The notes under the pieces: generated by a model
What the model saw: the letters and a program-made list of their open reading frames with translations, nothing else
The model's database searches: none
Told to the model about the DNA's origin: nothing
Origin: Paeniglutamicibacter kerguelensis
Lineage (GTDB): Bacteria; Actinomycetota; Actinomycetes; Actinomycetales; Micrococcaceae
Assembly (NCBI RefSeq): GCF_017876535.1
Contig: NZ_JAGIOF010000001.1
Coordinates: 2,666,001-2,730,000, forward strand
DNA: 64,000 nucleotides
Reading direction: 5' to 3'
Made by a program: the position numbers and the translations under genes
Shown here: piece after piece, positions 45,557 through 53,887 of the stretch
Position numbering within the stretch: position 1 is the stretch's first letter
Layout: each line of letters starts with the position of its first letter

Positions 45557-46888
45557 TTAGTCAGCGACGTTGATGCCCTGGCTCTTCATGTTCTCAACTG
45601 TTGCGGTGTTGGCTTCGACCAATGCCTCGGCGAGTTTGCCGTTGCCTGCCCAAGCCTTGTTCAGGCCGTCATCGAGCTTCGTCGTTGTCAGCGGCATGTT
45701 CGGACCCCAGGTCCAGTCGGTGTTGACCTTCAAGGCCTCTTCCTTGAACACGTCAAAGATCTTCTGGCCCGCGAAGTACTCGTCTGCCTTGGTCAGCTGC
45801 GGCAAGTCCAGCAGGGCCTTGACGGCCGGGTACAGCGCAGCCTTTTCGATCAGGTTGCCATAGCTGTCGGCATCGGTGGAAAGGAAGTTTGCGAACTTCC
45901 AAGCCGCCTCGGGTGTTTCGCAGCCCTTGAGCACCGCAGTCGCGGACCCGCCGACGTTGCCGACCTTCGGGCTTGCCGCATCCCACTGCGGCATCGGGGC
46001 AACGGCCCACTTGCCGGCGCCGTCCGCCGCGTCGCCCTTGATGACGCCTGCCTGCCAGACCGCACCGACAAGGGTTGCGATGGAGCCGTCGCCGAGTCCC
46101 TTGAACCACGCCGGGTCATACATCGGAGCCTTCGCGATGGTTCCGGCGTCAACCAGCGACTGCCAGTACTCGGCGACCTTGTTGTTCTCCGCCGAATCGA
46201 TGGAAACCTTCCAGCTATCTCCCTCAATGCCGAACCATGGGGCCCCTGCCTGCCACGACATTCCCGCGTAGTCGTAGTTCGCGTAAGGCGAGCTGATCTT
46301 GACCTTCGGGTCGGCGGCCTTCAACTTCTCTGCGGCGACCTTGTACTCGTCCCACGTGGTGGGGACTGCGATCTTGTGCTTCTCGAAGAGTGCCTTGTTG
46401 TAGTACATGGCCATGGGACCGGTGTCCACGGGGGCACCGAACACCTTGCCACCGACGGTGACGCTGTTCCAGGCGAACTCCACGTACTCGCCCTGGTTCG
46501 CGGTCGCGTACTGGGTGACGTCCTCGAGCGCTCCCTGCGCGGCAAAGCTGGTCAGGGTTTCGTAGCCGACCTGACCCAAGCAAGCGGCGTTACCGGCCTG
46601 AACGGCATTGAGCATCTTTTCGTACCCGCCACGCGAACCCGGCTGGATCTCTTCGTACTTGACGACGACGTCCGACTGGGAGGCGTTGAATGCCTTGACA
46701 CTGTCCGCGTAACCCGGGGCCCAGCCCCAAAACGTCAGCTCTGCCGGCTTGGCGGCTTCGCTGCTCGACGCCGCAGGCGCCGGCGTACTCGCTGCCGGGG
46801 CCCCGCTGGAGCCGCCGCAGGCCGTCAGGGCGAGTGTCGCTGCAAGGGTACCGGCCGCGGCCAGCCCCCATCGCTTGAAGCTTTTCAT
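45557..46888 (-). CDS. Sugar ABC transporter binding lipoprotein
   Basis: A 443-residue lipoprotein with a lipobox LTAC (Cys24) and an Ala/Pro/Ser linker (to about residue 45), then an SBP_bac_1 fold (ELTFWGWAPGYADSVKAFN). The start ATG 46888 is preceded by GGAGG. It binds sugar outside the membrane. The operator palindrome at 47053-47070 lies about 165 bases upstream, so LacI control is likely. Confidence 0.92.
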   Translation of the reverse strand: MKSFKRWGLAAAGTLAATLALTACGGSSGAPAASTPAPAASSSEAAKPAELTFWGWAPGYADSVKAFNASQSDVVVKYEEIQPGSRGGYEKMLNAVQAGNAACLGQVGYETLTSFAAQGALEDVTQYATANQGEYVEFAWNSVTVGGKVFGAPVDTGPMAMYYNKALFEKHKIAVPTTWDEYKVAAEKLKAADPKVKISSPYANYDYAGMSWQAGAPWFGIEGDSWKVSIDSAENNKVAEYWQSLVDAGTIAKAPMYDPAWFKGLGDGSIATLVGAVWQAGVIKGDAADGAGKWAVAPMPQWDAASPKVGNVGGSATAVLKGCETPEAAWKFANFLSTDADSYGNLIEKAALYPAVKALLDLPQLTKADEYFAGQKIFDVFKEEALKVNTDWTWGPNMPLTTTKLDDGLNKAWAGNGKLAEALVEANTATVENMKSQGINVAD

Positions 46889-47201
46889 GTTTCCTCCACT
46901 TGCTACCACCAGGCAATGCGTTGCCCGGTATGACTATCAAAGGCTGGGTCTACGAGGGTTTCCCCCGACACCTGAACCTGCCCGGGCACCCCCCCAAGAG
47001 TGAACTCATGTGAGCCGCGCAACATCCAGCGTGAAAACCAGAATGCCACAGCTTGTTATCGATAACAAGTATCTCGAAGCGTTTTGCCTCCACTTCGTCA
47101 ATCGTGGCCAAGGAGAAGGTCCATAACATAGAGTCACTTGATACATAACATGCAATCCCGCCATCCCGACCGATGGCTGTCGGCCCGACACTAAGGACAC
47201 G
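46889..47201. other. Divergent control region of the sugar module
   Basis: About 310 bases between the binding-protein gene and the LacI gene. It holds the operator at 47053-47070 and both promoters. The 3' part contains two AT-rich CATAACAT words next to the LacI gene (47122-47150) that may serve as its -10 region. Confidence 0.5.
47053..47070. promoter_or_regulatory. LacI-type operator 1
   Basis: Perfect 18-bp palindrome CTTGTTATCGATAACAAG. Its 16-bp core is repeated exactly at 48260-48275. On the minus strand it overlaps a TTGTTA -35-like hexamer for the transporter operon. Confidence 0.85.
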
Positions 47202-48221
47202 ATGAACCAGAAACCGTCCCGCGCCCCATCCATGCGCGACGTTGCCCAGCTGGCTGGTGTATCCGCCCAGACCGTGTCCCGAGTCCTCAGCGACCACCCA
47301 AATGTCCAGCCAGCGACCCGCCAGTCCGTCAAGGAAGCGGCACGCAGCCTCGGGTACCGCCGCAACGCAACGGCCCGGGCACTTGTAACCGGGCGCAGCA
47401 ACATGATCGGCGTCATCACGCTTTCAACCAGCTCCTACTCGCGCATGACCCTGATCGTAGGTATCGAGCGAGAGGCCGCTGCCCGAGGATATTCGGTCAC
47501 CTTCGTTTCAATCACCAACCTCTCCGCCCGCTCACTTGAGGAAGGACTGAGCAGGCTCGTGGCCCAGGGAGTCGACGGAATCATCACCGCCATCCCCTTG
47601 CAGGACTCCACCGCGGAGGTAGACAACCTGCTCCAGGAGGTACCGTCCGTAGCCATTGACTCCCCACTGCCCGCGGGCGAACAGGCCGTCACGTTCGACC
47701 AGGCCCAGGCCGCGCGCCTTGCCGTTGAACACCTCATCTCTTGCGGGCACACCAATATCTGGCATGTTGCCGGCCCCAAGGACTGGATCGAATCCGAGAC
47801 ACGAATCGCGGGCTGGCGGGACGCCCTCAAGGCCGCGAACCTTCCCGTTCCCCCCGAACTCTTCGGGGACTGGAGCGCCGAATCCGGCTACCGTTCGGGA
47901 CTGATCCTCGGGCGCATGCCTGAGGTCACTGCCGTTTTCGTGGCAAGCGACGAAATGGCCTTCGGCCTGATTGCAGCCGTCAAGGAACTCGGCCGCAGGG
48001 TTCCGGAAGACATCTCCGTGGTCGGCATTGACGACATTGAACTGGCCCCGTACTGCGCCCCGCCATTGACCACGGTCCGCCAGCCGCTGGAAGAAATCGG
48101 CCGCCAAGCGGTACGCCAGCTGGACGGCGAACTTTCGGAACACGGCGACACGCCAGGCTCCAGCCAAACCGGTCCAATCGTTCCGGAATTGATCCTGCGC
48201 TCAAGCACCGCCAAACGCTGA
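47202..48221 (+). CDS. LacI-family regulator of the sugar module
   Basis: A 339-residue repressor. The N-terminal helix-turn-helix is [20 protein letters not shown] (10-29), with the hinge at about 50-62 ([13 protein letters not shown]); the periplasmic-binding-like domain follows. It is divergent to the transporter operon and followed by the GH35 gene. Two identical palindromes flank it, in the positions expected for its operators. The ligand is probably a galactoside, but cannot be told from sequence. Confidence 0.92.
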   Translation: MNQKPSRAPSMRDVAQLAGVSAQTVSRVLSDHPNVQPATRQSVKEAARSLGYRRNATARALVTGRSNMIGVITLSTSSYSRMTLIVGIEREAAARGYSVTFVSITNLSARSLEEGLSRLVAQGVDGIITAIPLQDSTAEVDNLLQEVPSVAIDSPLPAGEQAVTFDQAQAARLAVEHLISCGHTNIWHVAGPKDWIESETRIAGWRDALKAANLPVPPELFGDWSAESGYRSGLILGRMPEVTAVFVASDEMAFGLIAAVKELGRRVPEDISVVGIDDIELAPYCAPPLTTVRQPLEEIGRQAVRQLDGELSEHGDTPGSSQTGPIVPELILRSSTAKR

Positions 48222-48238
48222 ACTGAAAATTGTAGTTC

Positions 48239-48266
48239 TTGACCCCATTGCCAAATCTCTTGTTAT
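48239..48266 (+). promoter_or_regulatory. Promoter of the GH35 gene, overlapping its operator
   Basis: TTGACC (48239-48244) is 16 bases before TGTTAT (48261-48266), which lies inside the operator. Transcription would begin near 48273, only about 7 bases before the ATG at 48280. Repressor binding would block it directly. Confidence 0.6.
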
Positions 48267-48275
48267 CGATAACAA
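48260..48275. promoter_or_regulatory. LacI-type operator 2
   Basis: Palindrome TTGTTATCGATAACAA, the same 16 bases as the core of operator 1, ending 4 bases before the GH35 start. Confidence 0.85.
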
Positions 48276-48279
48276 TCGT

Positions 48280-50157
48280 ATGACCACGGACGCCGGAACG
48301 AACAGTTCCAGTCGGCGTCGACTCCGTGGTCTGCCACTTTCTGCCTCACAGACGACGTGCAGCAGTTTCGAGCAAGAACCGAGGTATCAGAACGTGATCA
48401 TCAGCGGAGCCCTTCACTACTTTCGGACCCATCCCGAACAGTGGCGAACCAGGTTGCACTGGCTCAGGCTCATGGGCTTGGATTCCGTGGAAACCTACGT
48501 TGCTTGGAACGTCCACGAACCTCGCCAAGGTGAGTTCGACTTCTCAGGAGGAGCCGACCTCGAACGGTTCATTCGATTGGCGGGCGAGGAAGGACTCAAA
48601 GTCATCTTGCGACCGGGGCCGTACATTTGCGCCGAATGGGACAACGGGGGCCTCCCTGCCTGGCTCACCGCGCAACCCGGTATCAGGGTCCGGACCCGGC
48701 AGGCAGCCTACACGGCAGCGGTAGCCGCGTTCTTCAATGAGCTGCTCCCCCGCATGGTTCCGTTGCTGGAAACACACGGCGGTCCGATTTCGATGGTCCA
48801 GGTTGAAAATGAGTACGGATCTTTTGGTTCCGACTTCGTCTACTTGGAACAGGTCCAAAAGGCCCTCGTTGAGCGAGGCATCGACGTCCCGCTTTTCACC
48901 TCGGACGGCCCCGAAGACCACATGCTCACCGGCGGCATGATCCCCGGCGTACCGGCCACCGCGAATTTCGGGTCGGGCACGGACAGGGCTTTCGCCGGTT
49001 TCCGCCGCCACCGCACCGATGACCCGCTGTTCTGCATGGAATTCTGGAACGGGTGGTTCGACCACTGGGGCGAGGAACACCATGCCCGCGACCCCAAGGA
49101 GGCCGCGCAGACACTCGATGAGATGCTTTCCGCCGGCTGGTCGGTGAACTTCTACATGGCCCACGGCGGAACAAACTTCGGCACCGGTGCGGGCGCAAAC
49201 TTCGATCCCCCGCAGTCGGTGACCGTCGGCAGGTACCAACCCACCGTGACCTCCTACGATTACGATGCCCCCCTGGACGAGCGCGGCGCACCCACGCCCA
49301 AGTTCCATGCCTATCGCGAGGTGATTGCCAAGTACCGTGCTGTCCCGGAACTCGAGGAATTCACCGAGCCGCTCCTGCCGGCCACCCAATTGGTTGCGGC
49401 GGGAGCACCGGTGGGGCTGCGCGGCTACCTGGATGCCGTAGCAATCAACGGTGGCGGTATCTACGAGTCGGGGCATCCCTTGACGTTCGAAGAGCTCGGT
49501 ATTTCGCACGGCGTGGTTCGCTACACCACCACCATCCCCGGTCCGCGGCAGTCATACCCCTTGACCCTCGACGGACTCAACGATCGCGCGCATCTGGTCA
49601 TCGACGGGAAGATCAAGCACGTTTTCGAGCGCAACGGCCAGCAACCTTACGATTTGTCAGTTCCTGCCGAAGGGTTGGAAATCGAGCTCTTCGTTGAGTC
49701 AATGGGCAGGGTCAACTATGGACGGCTGGTTGGCGAACGCAAGGGCATCCTCGGTGCCGTGCTGCACGAGCGCCAAGAACTCCATGGCTGGAACATGACG
49801 GCATTGGAACTGCCGCAGGCTCCTTCCACCGAGCTATTGCGGCAAGCCGGATCGGTACAGTCCGGGGACGAACCCGAGGCAGCCTTCCACTCGCTGGACT
49901 TCACGGCCGCGGCCCCTGCCGATGGCTACATGGATCTCACCGGCTGGGGCAAAGGCTATGTGTGGGTCAATGGATTCTGTCTCGGACGGTTCTGGGACAG
50001 GGGTCCGCAGCTGTCGCTCTACGTTCCCGCCCCGCTCATCCAACCCGGGAAAAACCGGGTCGTGATCCTTGAGCTGGACGGAACCCGCGGGAGCGTCCCA
50101 CACATCCTGCCGGTACCCAATCTCGGTTCGGGTAGCGCACCACTGGCACCGCAATAG
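48280..50157 (+). CDS. Beta-galactosidase, family GH35
   Basis: A 625-residue glycoside hydrolase with no signal peptide, so cytoplasmic. The catalytic acid/base is E178 in VENEYGS and the nucleophile is E254 in CMEFWNGWFDHWG. The barrel is followed by two beta-domains. The N-terminal 38 residues (SSSRRRLRGLPLSASQTT) look unlike the family; the frame +2 reads SASTPWSATFCLTDD, which is closer to the usual start, so a pair of compensating shifts may exist. No ribosome-binding site is present; the promoter lies within 15 bases. It releases galactose from imported oligosaccharides. Confidence 0.9.
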   Translation: MTTDAGTNSSSRRRLRGLPLSASQTTCSSFEQEPRYQNVIISGALHYFRTHPEQWRTRLHWLRLMGLDSVETYVAWNVHEPRQGEFDFSGGADLERFIRLAGEEGLKVILRPGPYICAEWDNGGLPAWLTAQPGIRVRTRQAAYTAAVAAFFNELLPRMVPLLETHGGPISMVQVENEYGSFGSDFVYLEQVQKALVERGIDVPLFTSDGPEDHMLTGGMIPGVPATANFGSGTDRAFAGFRRHRTDDPLFCMEFWNGWFDHWGEEHHARDPKEAAQTLDEMLSAGWSVNFYMAHGGTNFGTGAGANFDPPQSVTVGRYQPTVTSYDYDAPLDERGAPTPKFHAYREVIAKYRAVPELEEFTEPLLPATQLVAAGAPVGLRGYLDAVAINGGGIYESGHPLTFEELGISHGVVRYTTTIPGPRQSYPLTLDGLNDRAHLVIDGKIKHVFERNGQQPYDLSVPAEGLEIELFVESMGRVNYGRLVGERKGILGAVLHERQELHGWNMTALELPQAPSTELLRQAGSVQSGDEPEAAFHSLDFTAAAPADGYMDLTGWGKGYVWVNGFCLGRFWDRGPQLSLYVPAPLIQPGKNRVVILELDGTRGSVPHILPVPNLGSGSAPLAPQ

Positions 50158-50234
50158 GAAAGCATGCAATCCTGCCGGCCGTGCCCGGCTTCCGACATTG
50201 AACAGATCGAAAGCCGGGCGCGGCCATTTGGTTT

Positions 50235-51935
50235 CTACCGGCTTTCGGGCCATTCAAGTGCGTTCACGGCTTCGGTGATCTCCGCATGCAGGGCCCGCAG
50301 GCCGCTGCGTCTCACGACAACCTCGATCAAGCGGCGGCGAGGACCAGTGGAGCCCAGGACACGGCGAAGCCCGTCCATCTGGTCCACCGCAAGGTATTCC
50401 CAGCCGTAGGCTGCAGCGAGGGACTCGATCCGCACCCTGTGCGGGGTGCCGAAGAGCCGCTCGACGGCGTCGGCATAGCGCCCGGACTCCTCCACGGCTC
50501 CGTGCTCGAGCGTTGAAAAGATGGCCCCTCCCCCGTCGTTGAGGACGATCACGTCCATTTCCGGTTCCGGCTCGCCCAACCCCAGCAACAGCCCGCCCAC
50601 GTCGTGCAGGAACGTCACGTCCCCGAGCAGCACCGTCGTCTTGAGCCCCGCGCGGGTCTGCGCGATGCCCGTGGCGGTGGCAATCGTTCCGTCGATTCCA
50701 GCCAACCCGCGGTTTGCGTACACGTGCGCCGCGGACTTGTCCGCTGGCGTGCCGCACAGGTCTGCGTCCCGGATGACGTTCGAGGAGCCGAACACCAGGT
50801 TTCCCCGGACCGTCCCCCAGACTTCCTGCGCCACCAGCGGGCCGTTGAGCCCGCCGTAGCCCTCGATGCCTTGCTGGATCGCATTCGTGGCCGAGATTGC
50901 CAGCTTTTGCCAGCTCGCCAGCCATCCCACCGGCGCGGTCCCGGCAAATGCCTCCAGCTCCGAGGCTTTGGAGATCAGCTTTTCGCGCCTCTTCCCCTCC
51001 TCAAACCACGGCGCCGGCGCAGGCGTCCACAAGGCCGTTTCAATCGATGCATTGTTCAGCAGGCGCGCCACGGGCCGGCTCAGGGTGGGGCGGCCAAAGA
51101 GAACCACCCGCTGGATGTGGGACATGTGCCGGGCCAGCAGCGTCCGGTACGGGCCGACGGCGTTCGGACCGAAACGTGCGTTTGAACTCGGCTCCGCGAA
51201 CAGCGGCAGACCCAGGGCGTGGGCAAAGTCCGCGGCGACGGGTCCGGCACCGTGTCCGGCAACTACCACGGTCCGCAGTGGCGCGCCCGAGCCGGGACGT
51301 GCCCAATCAACCGATTCCGCGATGTCCACGCCAACCGGTGAGTGCGTCACGTTGGCGCCAAAGGCCGGCAGCCCGTCCTCGTCCGAGGGAACCAACGGGT
51401 CGCGGAAGGCGACGTTGATCTGCACAGGCCCCGGTGCCGCGGTACTGGAACCCCTGGCCATCTTCAGGGCCTTGGCAACCGGCACGGCAGGATCGGCGCC
51501 GGCCTCGATGTCCACGCTGGCGCGCACGTGCACACCAAAGAGATCGACCTGGTTGGTGGCCTGGTTTGCCCCGGTGCCGTGAAGTTCGGTTGGCCTGTCC
51601 GCCGAAAGCACCAGCAGCTGGGCGCCCACGTGGTTAGCTTCCATAACCGCGGGAAGCAGCTCCCCCACGCCCGTGCCGGAGGTTGTCACCACCGGCACCG
51701 GTGCTCCGCCGGCCAGGCTTAGCCCCAGTGCCGTGAATCCTGCGACCCGTTCGTCGATGCGCACGTGCAGTCGAAGCGTTCCTGCGGCCTCGGATTCGGC
51801 GAGCGCGTAGGCCAGCGGGGCGCTGCGTGAGCCCGGGCAGATCACCACGTCACGCACTCCGGCGGACTGAAGGGTTGTCACAAGTTTCCGGGCTACATCC
51901 ATGGAGACGAGTTCGGGGTCGGAATTAGACGGCAT
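50235..51935 (-). CDS. menD: SEPHCHC synthase (menaquinone)
   Basis: A thiamine-diphosphate enzyme of about 566 residues joining isochorismate and 2-oxoglutarate. The N-terminal block DVVICPGSRSAPLAYALA and the Glu in RIDERVAGFTALGL (catalytic) are clear, and the ThDP-binding GDVTFLHDVGG/LNDGGGAIF occurs in the C-terminal part. The start is ATG 51935, since AGGA is 8 bases upstream; ATG 51944 is the other choice. Both lie in the loop of a perfect 16-bp hairpin (51913-51961). Confidence 0.92.
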   Translation of the reverse strand: MPSNSDPELVSMDVARKLVTTLQSAGVRDVVICPGSRSAPLAYALAESEAAGTLRLHVRIDERVAGFTALGLSLAGGAPVPVVTTSGTGVGELLPAVMEANHVGAQLLVLSADRPTELHGTGANQATNQVDLFGVHVRASVDIEAGADPAVPVAKALKMARGSSTAAPGPVQINVAFRDPLVPSDEDGLPAFGANVTHSPVGVDIAESVDWARPGSGAPLRTVVVAGHGAGPVAADFAHALGLPLFAEPSSNARFGPNAVGPYRTLLARHMSHIQRVVLFGRPTLSRPVARLLNNASIETALWTPAPAPWFEEGKRREKLISKASELEAFAGTAPVGWLASWQKLAISATNAIQQGIEGYGGLNGPLVAQEVWGTVRGNLVFGSSNVIRDADLCGTPADKSAAHVYANRGLAGIDGTIATATGIAQTRAGLKTTVLLGDVTFLHDVGGLLLGLGEPEPEMDVIVLNDGGGAIFSTLEHGAVEESGRYADAVERLFGTPHRVRIESLAAAYGWEYLAVDQMDGLRRVLGSTGPRRRLIEVVVRRSGLRALHAEITEAVNALEWPESR

Positions 51936-51961
51936 GTCTTCCATCCTAATTCCGACCCCGA
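51913..51961 (-). promoter_or_regulatory. Hairpin that holds the menD start codon in its loop
   Basis: Two perfect 16-base arms (TCGGGGTCGGAATTAG and its complement) with a 17-base loop. In the mRNA the loop carries both candidate ATGs; the AGGA ribosome site sits at the stem-loop border. The 3' arm is coding (codons 3-8). It may regulate menD translation, or attenuate readthrough from the ECF operon upstream. Confidence 0.7.
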
Positions 51962-51993
51962 CGTGTGCCGTGCCGTGCCGAACTGCGCCGCTG

Positions 51994-53199
51994 CTATTCG
52001 GAGACCGAGATGTAGCGGGTGACTACGTCGGTGGCGTAGGTGGCGGTCCCCTCGGGTCCCTTGCCCTTGCGGAACTCCTCGACGTAGTTGGTCAGTCGCC
52101 CCGTCTCCGGATTGAACAGGAGCATCGTCTTGAATACGCCCCCTTCTTCGGACGTTTCCACCCCGAAGGCTACGGCGTCCCGGCCCCAGCGGTCCTTGGT
52201 GGTTCCAAGCACCTTCATGCCGTCAATCTTGGGGATCGTTTCGAGCAGTGCGACGGATTGCGTTTGGTCGAACTTCCAATCGCTCATCATGAATCCGAGT
52301 GTTTGAACGAATCCCCATGGGCCATCCGCCACTGCCGCATTGCTGGCAATTTGCTTCTTGGTGACCTGCCCGTAGAGTTTCGCTGCCGAGCCTTCCGGAC
52401 CTTTCGGGAACCAGCTCTGGAATTGTCCGGCCGACAAATTGATCGTGTCAACACTGCCAGGCTTTTGGTTTCCCTCGAACGGAACGTACTTCACCGTCTC
52501 ACCGGTTGTGGAACGCGGTTCCCCCACGGTCTGGGTGATGGTGCCGGAGCCGTCGGCTTCCCTGCGTATTTGGGAGGTAGTGGGAATGGAGATCCGGTCG
52601 TCGGACTCCACTTCTGTTATCGTCATGGTTCCGCCGAGGTCTCCATCTGGGATTTGTGTCGGGGCGAATTGGACATCGAGCGGAACAAACATGGTCCCTG
52701 CTTCCCAATGTTCAACGTCCAGGTACCCCGGCATGAAGTCGGCGGCATCCGGGTGCGCTTTTACTGCGCCGGTGAGTTGTTCGACCGCTTCCGCGGTGCT
52801 CAGCGTGGCGGGCTTCACGACAGCAAGCGGCAGGGGCGATGCCACGGCCTTCGCCGCCCCATTCAGCGATGACCCCAAGGGCACTGCAACAAGCACCGCG
52901 GCGGCCGCGGCCGCCAGGCCTCCGAGCACCCAACGTCGGGTGAGTGCGGACTTGCGCTTGAACGGCACAACGTTCTCGCCTGCAGTGCGGCTCGCATCCG
53001 ATCGGATCGGTTCCGAGTCAGTGGCTTCTTCAATCACTGCTGCGCTACCCCTGCCCATGGCCATGGCCATGGCCATGATCGATGCCAGGTCTCGAAGCGC
53101 CCGCTCATCCAAATTGCGTTGGGGCGATTCCGGGAACGGGTTGGACTCTCGCAGCTTCTGCTCAAGCCAAATGTCGTCTTCGAAAAGATTCTTAGGCAT
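51994..53199 (-). CDS. Membrane-anchored CU044_5270-like partner of the ECF sigma factor
   Basis: A 401-residue protein. A cytoplasmic N-terminal part of about 85 residues contains MAMAMAMG (a hexanucleotide repeat), a membrane segment is at about 91-110 (VLGGLAAAAAAVLVAVPLG), and the large extracytoplasmic part follows. It overlaps the sigma gene by 8 bases. It probably acts as a sensor or anti-sigma partner; no classical zinc-binding anti-sigma motif was seen. The fold is that of the CU044_5270 family, recognised by shape. Confidence 0.7.
   Translation of the reverse strand: MPKNLFEDDIWLEQKLRESNPFPESPQRNLDERALRDLASIMAMAMAMGRGSAAVIEEATDSEPIRSDASRTAGENVVPFKRKSALTRRWVLGGLAAAAAAVLVAVPLGSSLNGAAKAVASPLPLAVVKPATLSTAEAVEQLTGAVKAHPDAADFMPGYLDVEHWEAGTMFVPLDVQFAPTQIPDGDLGGTMTITEVESDDRISIPTTSQIRREADGSGTITQTVGEPRSTTGETVKYVPFEGNQKPGSVDTINLSAGQFQSWFPKGPEGSAAKLYGQVTKKQIASNAAVADGPWGFVQTLGFMMSDWKFDQTQSVALLETIPKIDGMKVLGTTKDRWGRDAVAFGVETSEEGGVFKTMLLFNPETGRLTNYVEEFRKGKGPEGTATYATDVVTRYISVSE
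53055..53077. repeat. Hexanucleotide repeat CCATGG
   Basis: Three copies plus five bases of CCATGG, coding MAMAMAM in the CU044_5270-like protein. It is short, but in-frame expansion would be harmless. Confidence 0.8.
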
Positions 53200-53719
53200 T
53201 CGATCCCCCGCTTCGTAGGATGTTCTTCAATGACTTGCGTGCCCGGCTAACCCTGGCCCAGGCCGCGTCCTGCGAGCAGCCAAGTGTCTTGGCCAGCTGT
53301 TCGGCGCTGGCTTCCTCCCAGTACGTTAGGTAAAGGACCTCGCGTTCGGCCTCTCGCATTTTCAGCATCGCCTCGCGCAATGCCACCGCGTGGTCCTCGG
53401 TGTTTGAGGCACCGGCCCCGTGTTGGAGCGTGACATCGAGGGCGGCGACGCGCAGCTGCCTGCGGTATTCGTTGCCTATCAGGTTCTTGCACGTGAGGTA
53501 GAGGAAGGCGAGCCCGCCCGGTTCGGCGTCCTGGAACTTGGTCCACGCAATGCGGAAGGTTTCGCTGGCGATGTCGCGCGATGTCTCATGGCTGCTCAAT
53601 CGCCGTTCGGCGAATCTCAAAACCATCCAGTAATGCCGGCGGTAGAAGTCGCTGAAGCGTTCTTCCAATCCGTTCGGCGGTCTGGTCGTATGCTCCAGCA
53701 GCTTTGGGTCGGGCTGCAT
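53192..53719 (-). CDS. ECF-type RNA polymerase sigma factor
   Basis: A 175-residue sigma factor with region 2 (FYRRHYWMVLRFAERRLSS and DIASETFRIAWTKF) and region 4 (YLTYWEEASAEQLAKTLGCS). It lacks regions 1 and 3, as in ECF. It starts at ATG 53719 with GGGAGG upstream, and overlaps the CU044_5270-like gene by 8 bases. It likely responds to an envelope signal passed by that partner. Target promoters are unknown. Confidence 0.9.
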   Translation of the reverse strand: MQPDPKLLEHTTRPPNGLEERFSDFYRRHYWMVLRFAERRLSSHETSRDIASETFRIAWTKFQDAEPGGLAFLYLTCKNLIGNEYRRQLRVAALDVTLQHGAGASNTEDHAVALREAMLKMREAEREVLYLTYWEEASAEQLAKTLGCSQDAAWARVSRARKSLKNILRSGGSNA

Positions 53720-53825
53720 GGGCCTCCCTCGGTAGGTATGCGAGTAAGTCTTTCACCCTACCTATTTCCGACATCGGGAAATTCCTGACATCTTTAGCCA
53801 ACTTTCCTGAAAAAACAGAAAAGCA

Positions 53826-53859
53826 CCGTGTGTGAAAGGAAATTCCCATTCACACACGG
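53826..53859 (-). terminator. Terminator of phoX
   Basis: An 11-bp perfect stem (CCGTGTGTGAA) followed by a T-rich stretch on the minus strand, 28 bases after the phoX stop. Confidence 0.8.
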
Positions 53860-53887
53860 CGCTCATGCGCCGGGTCTTGGCCCAGTG

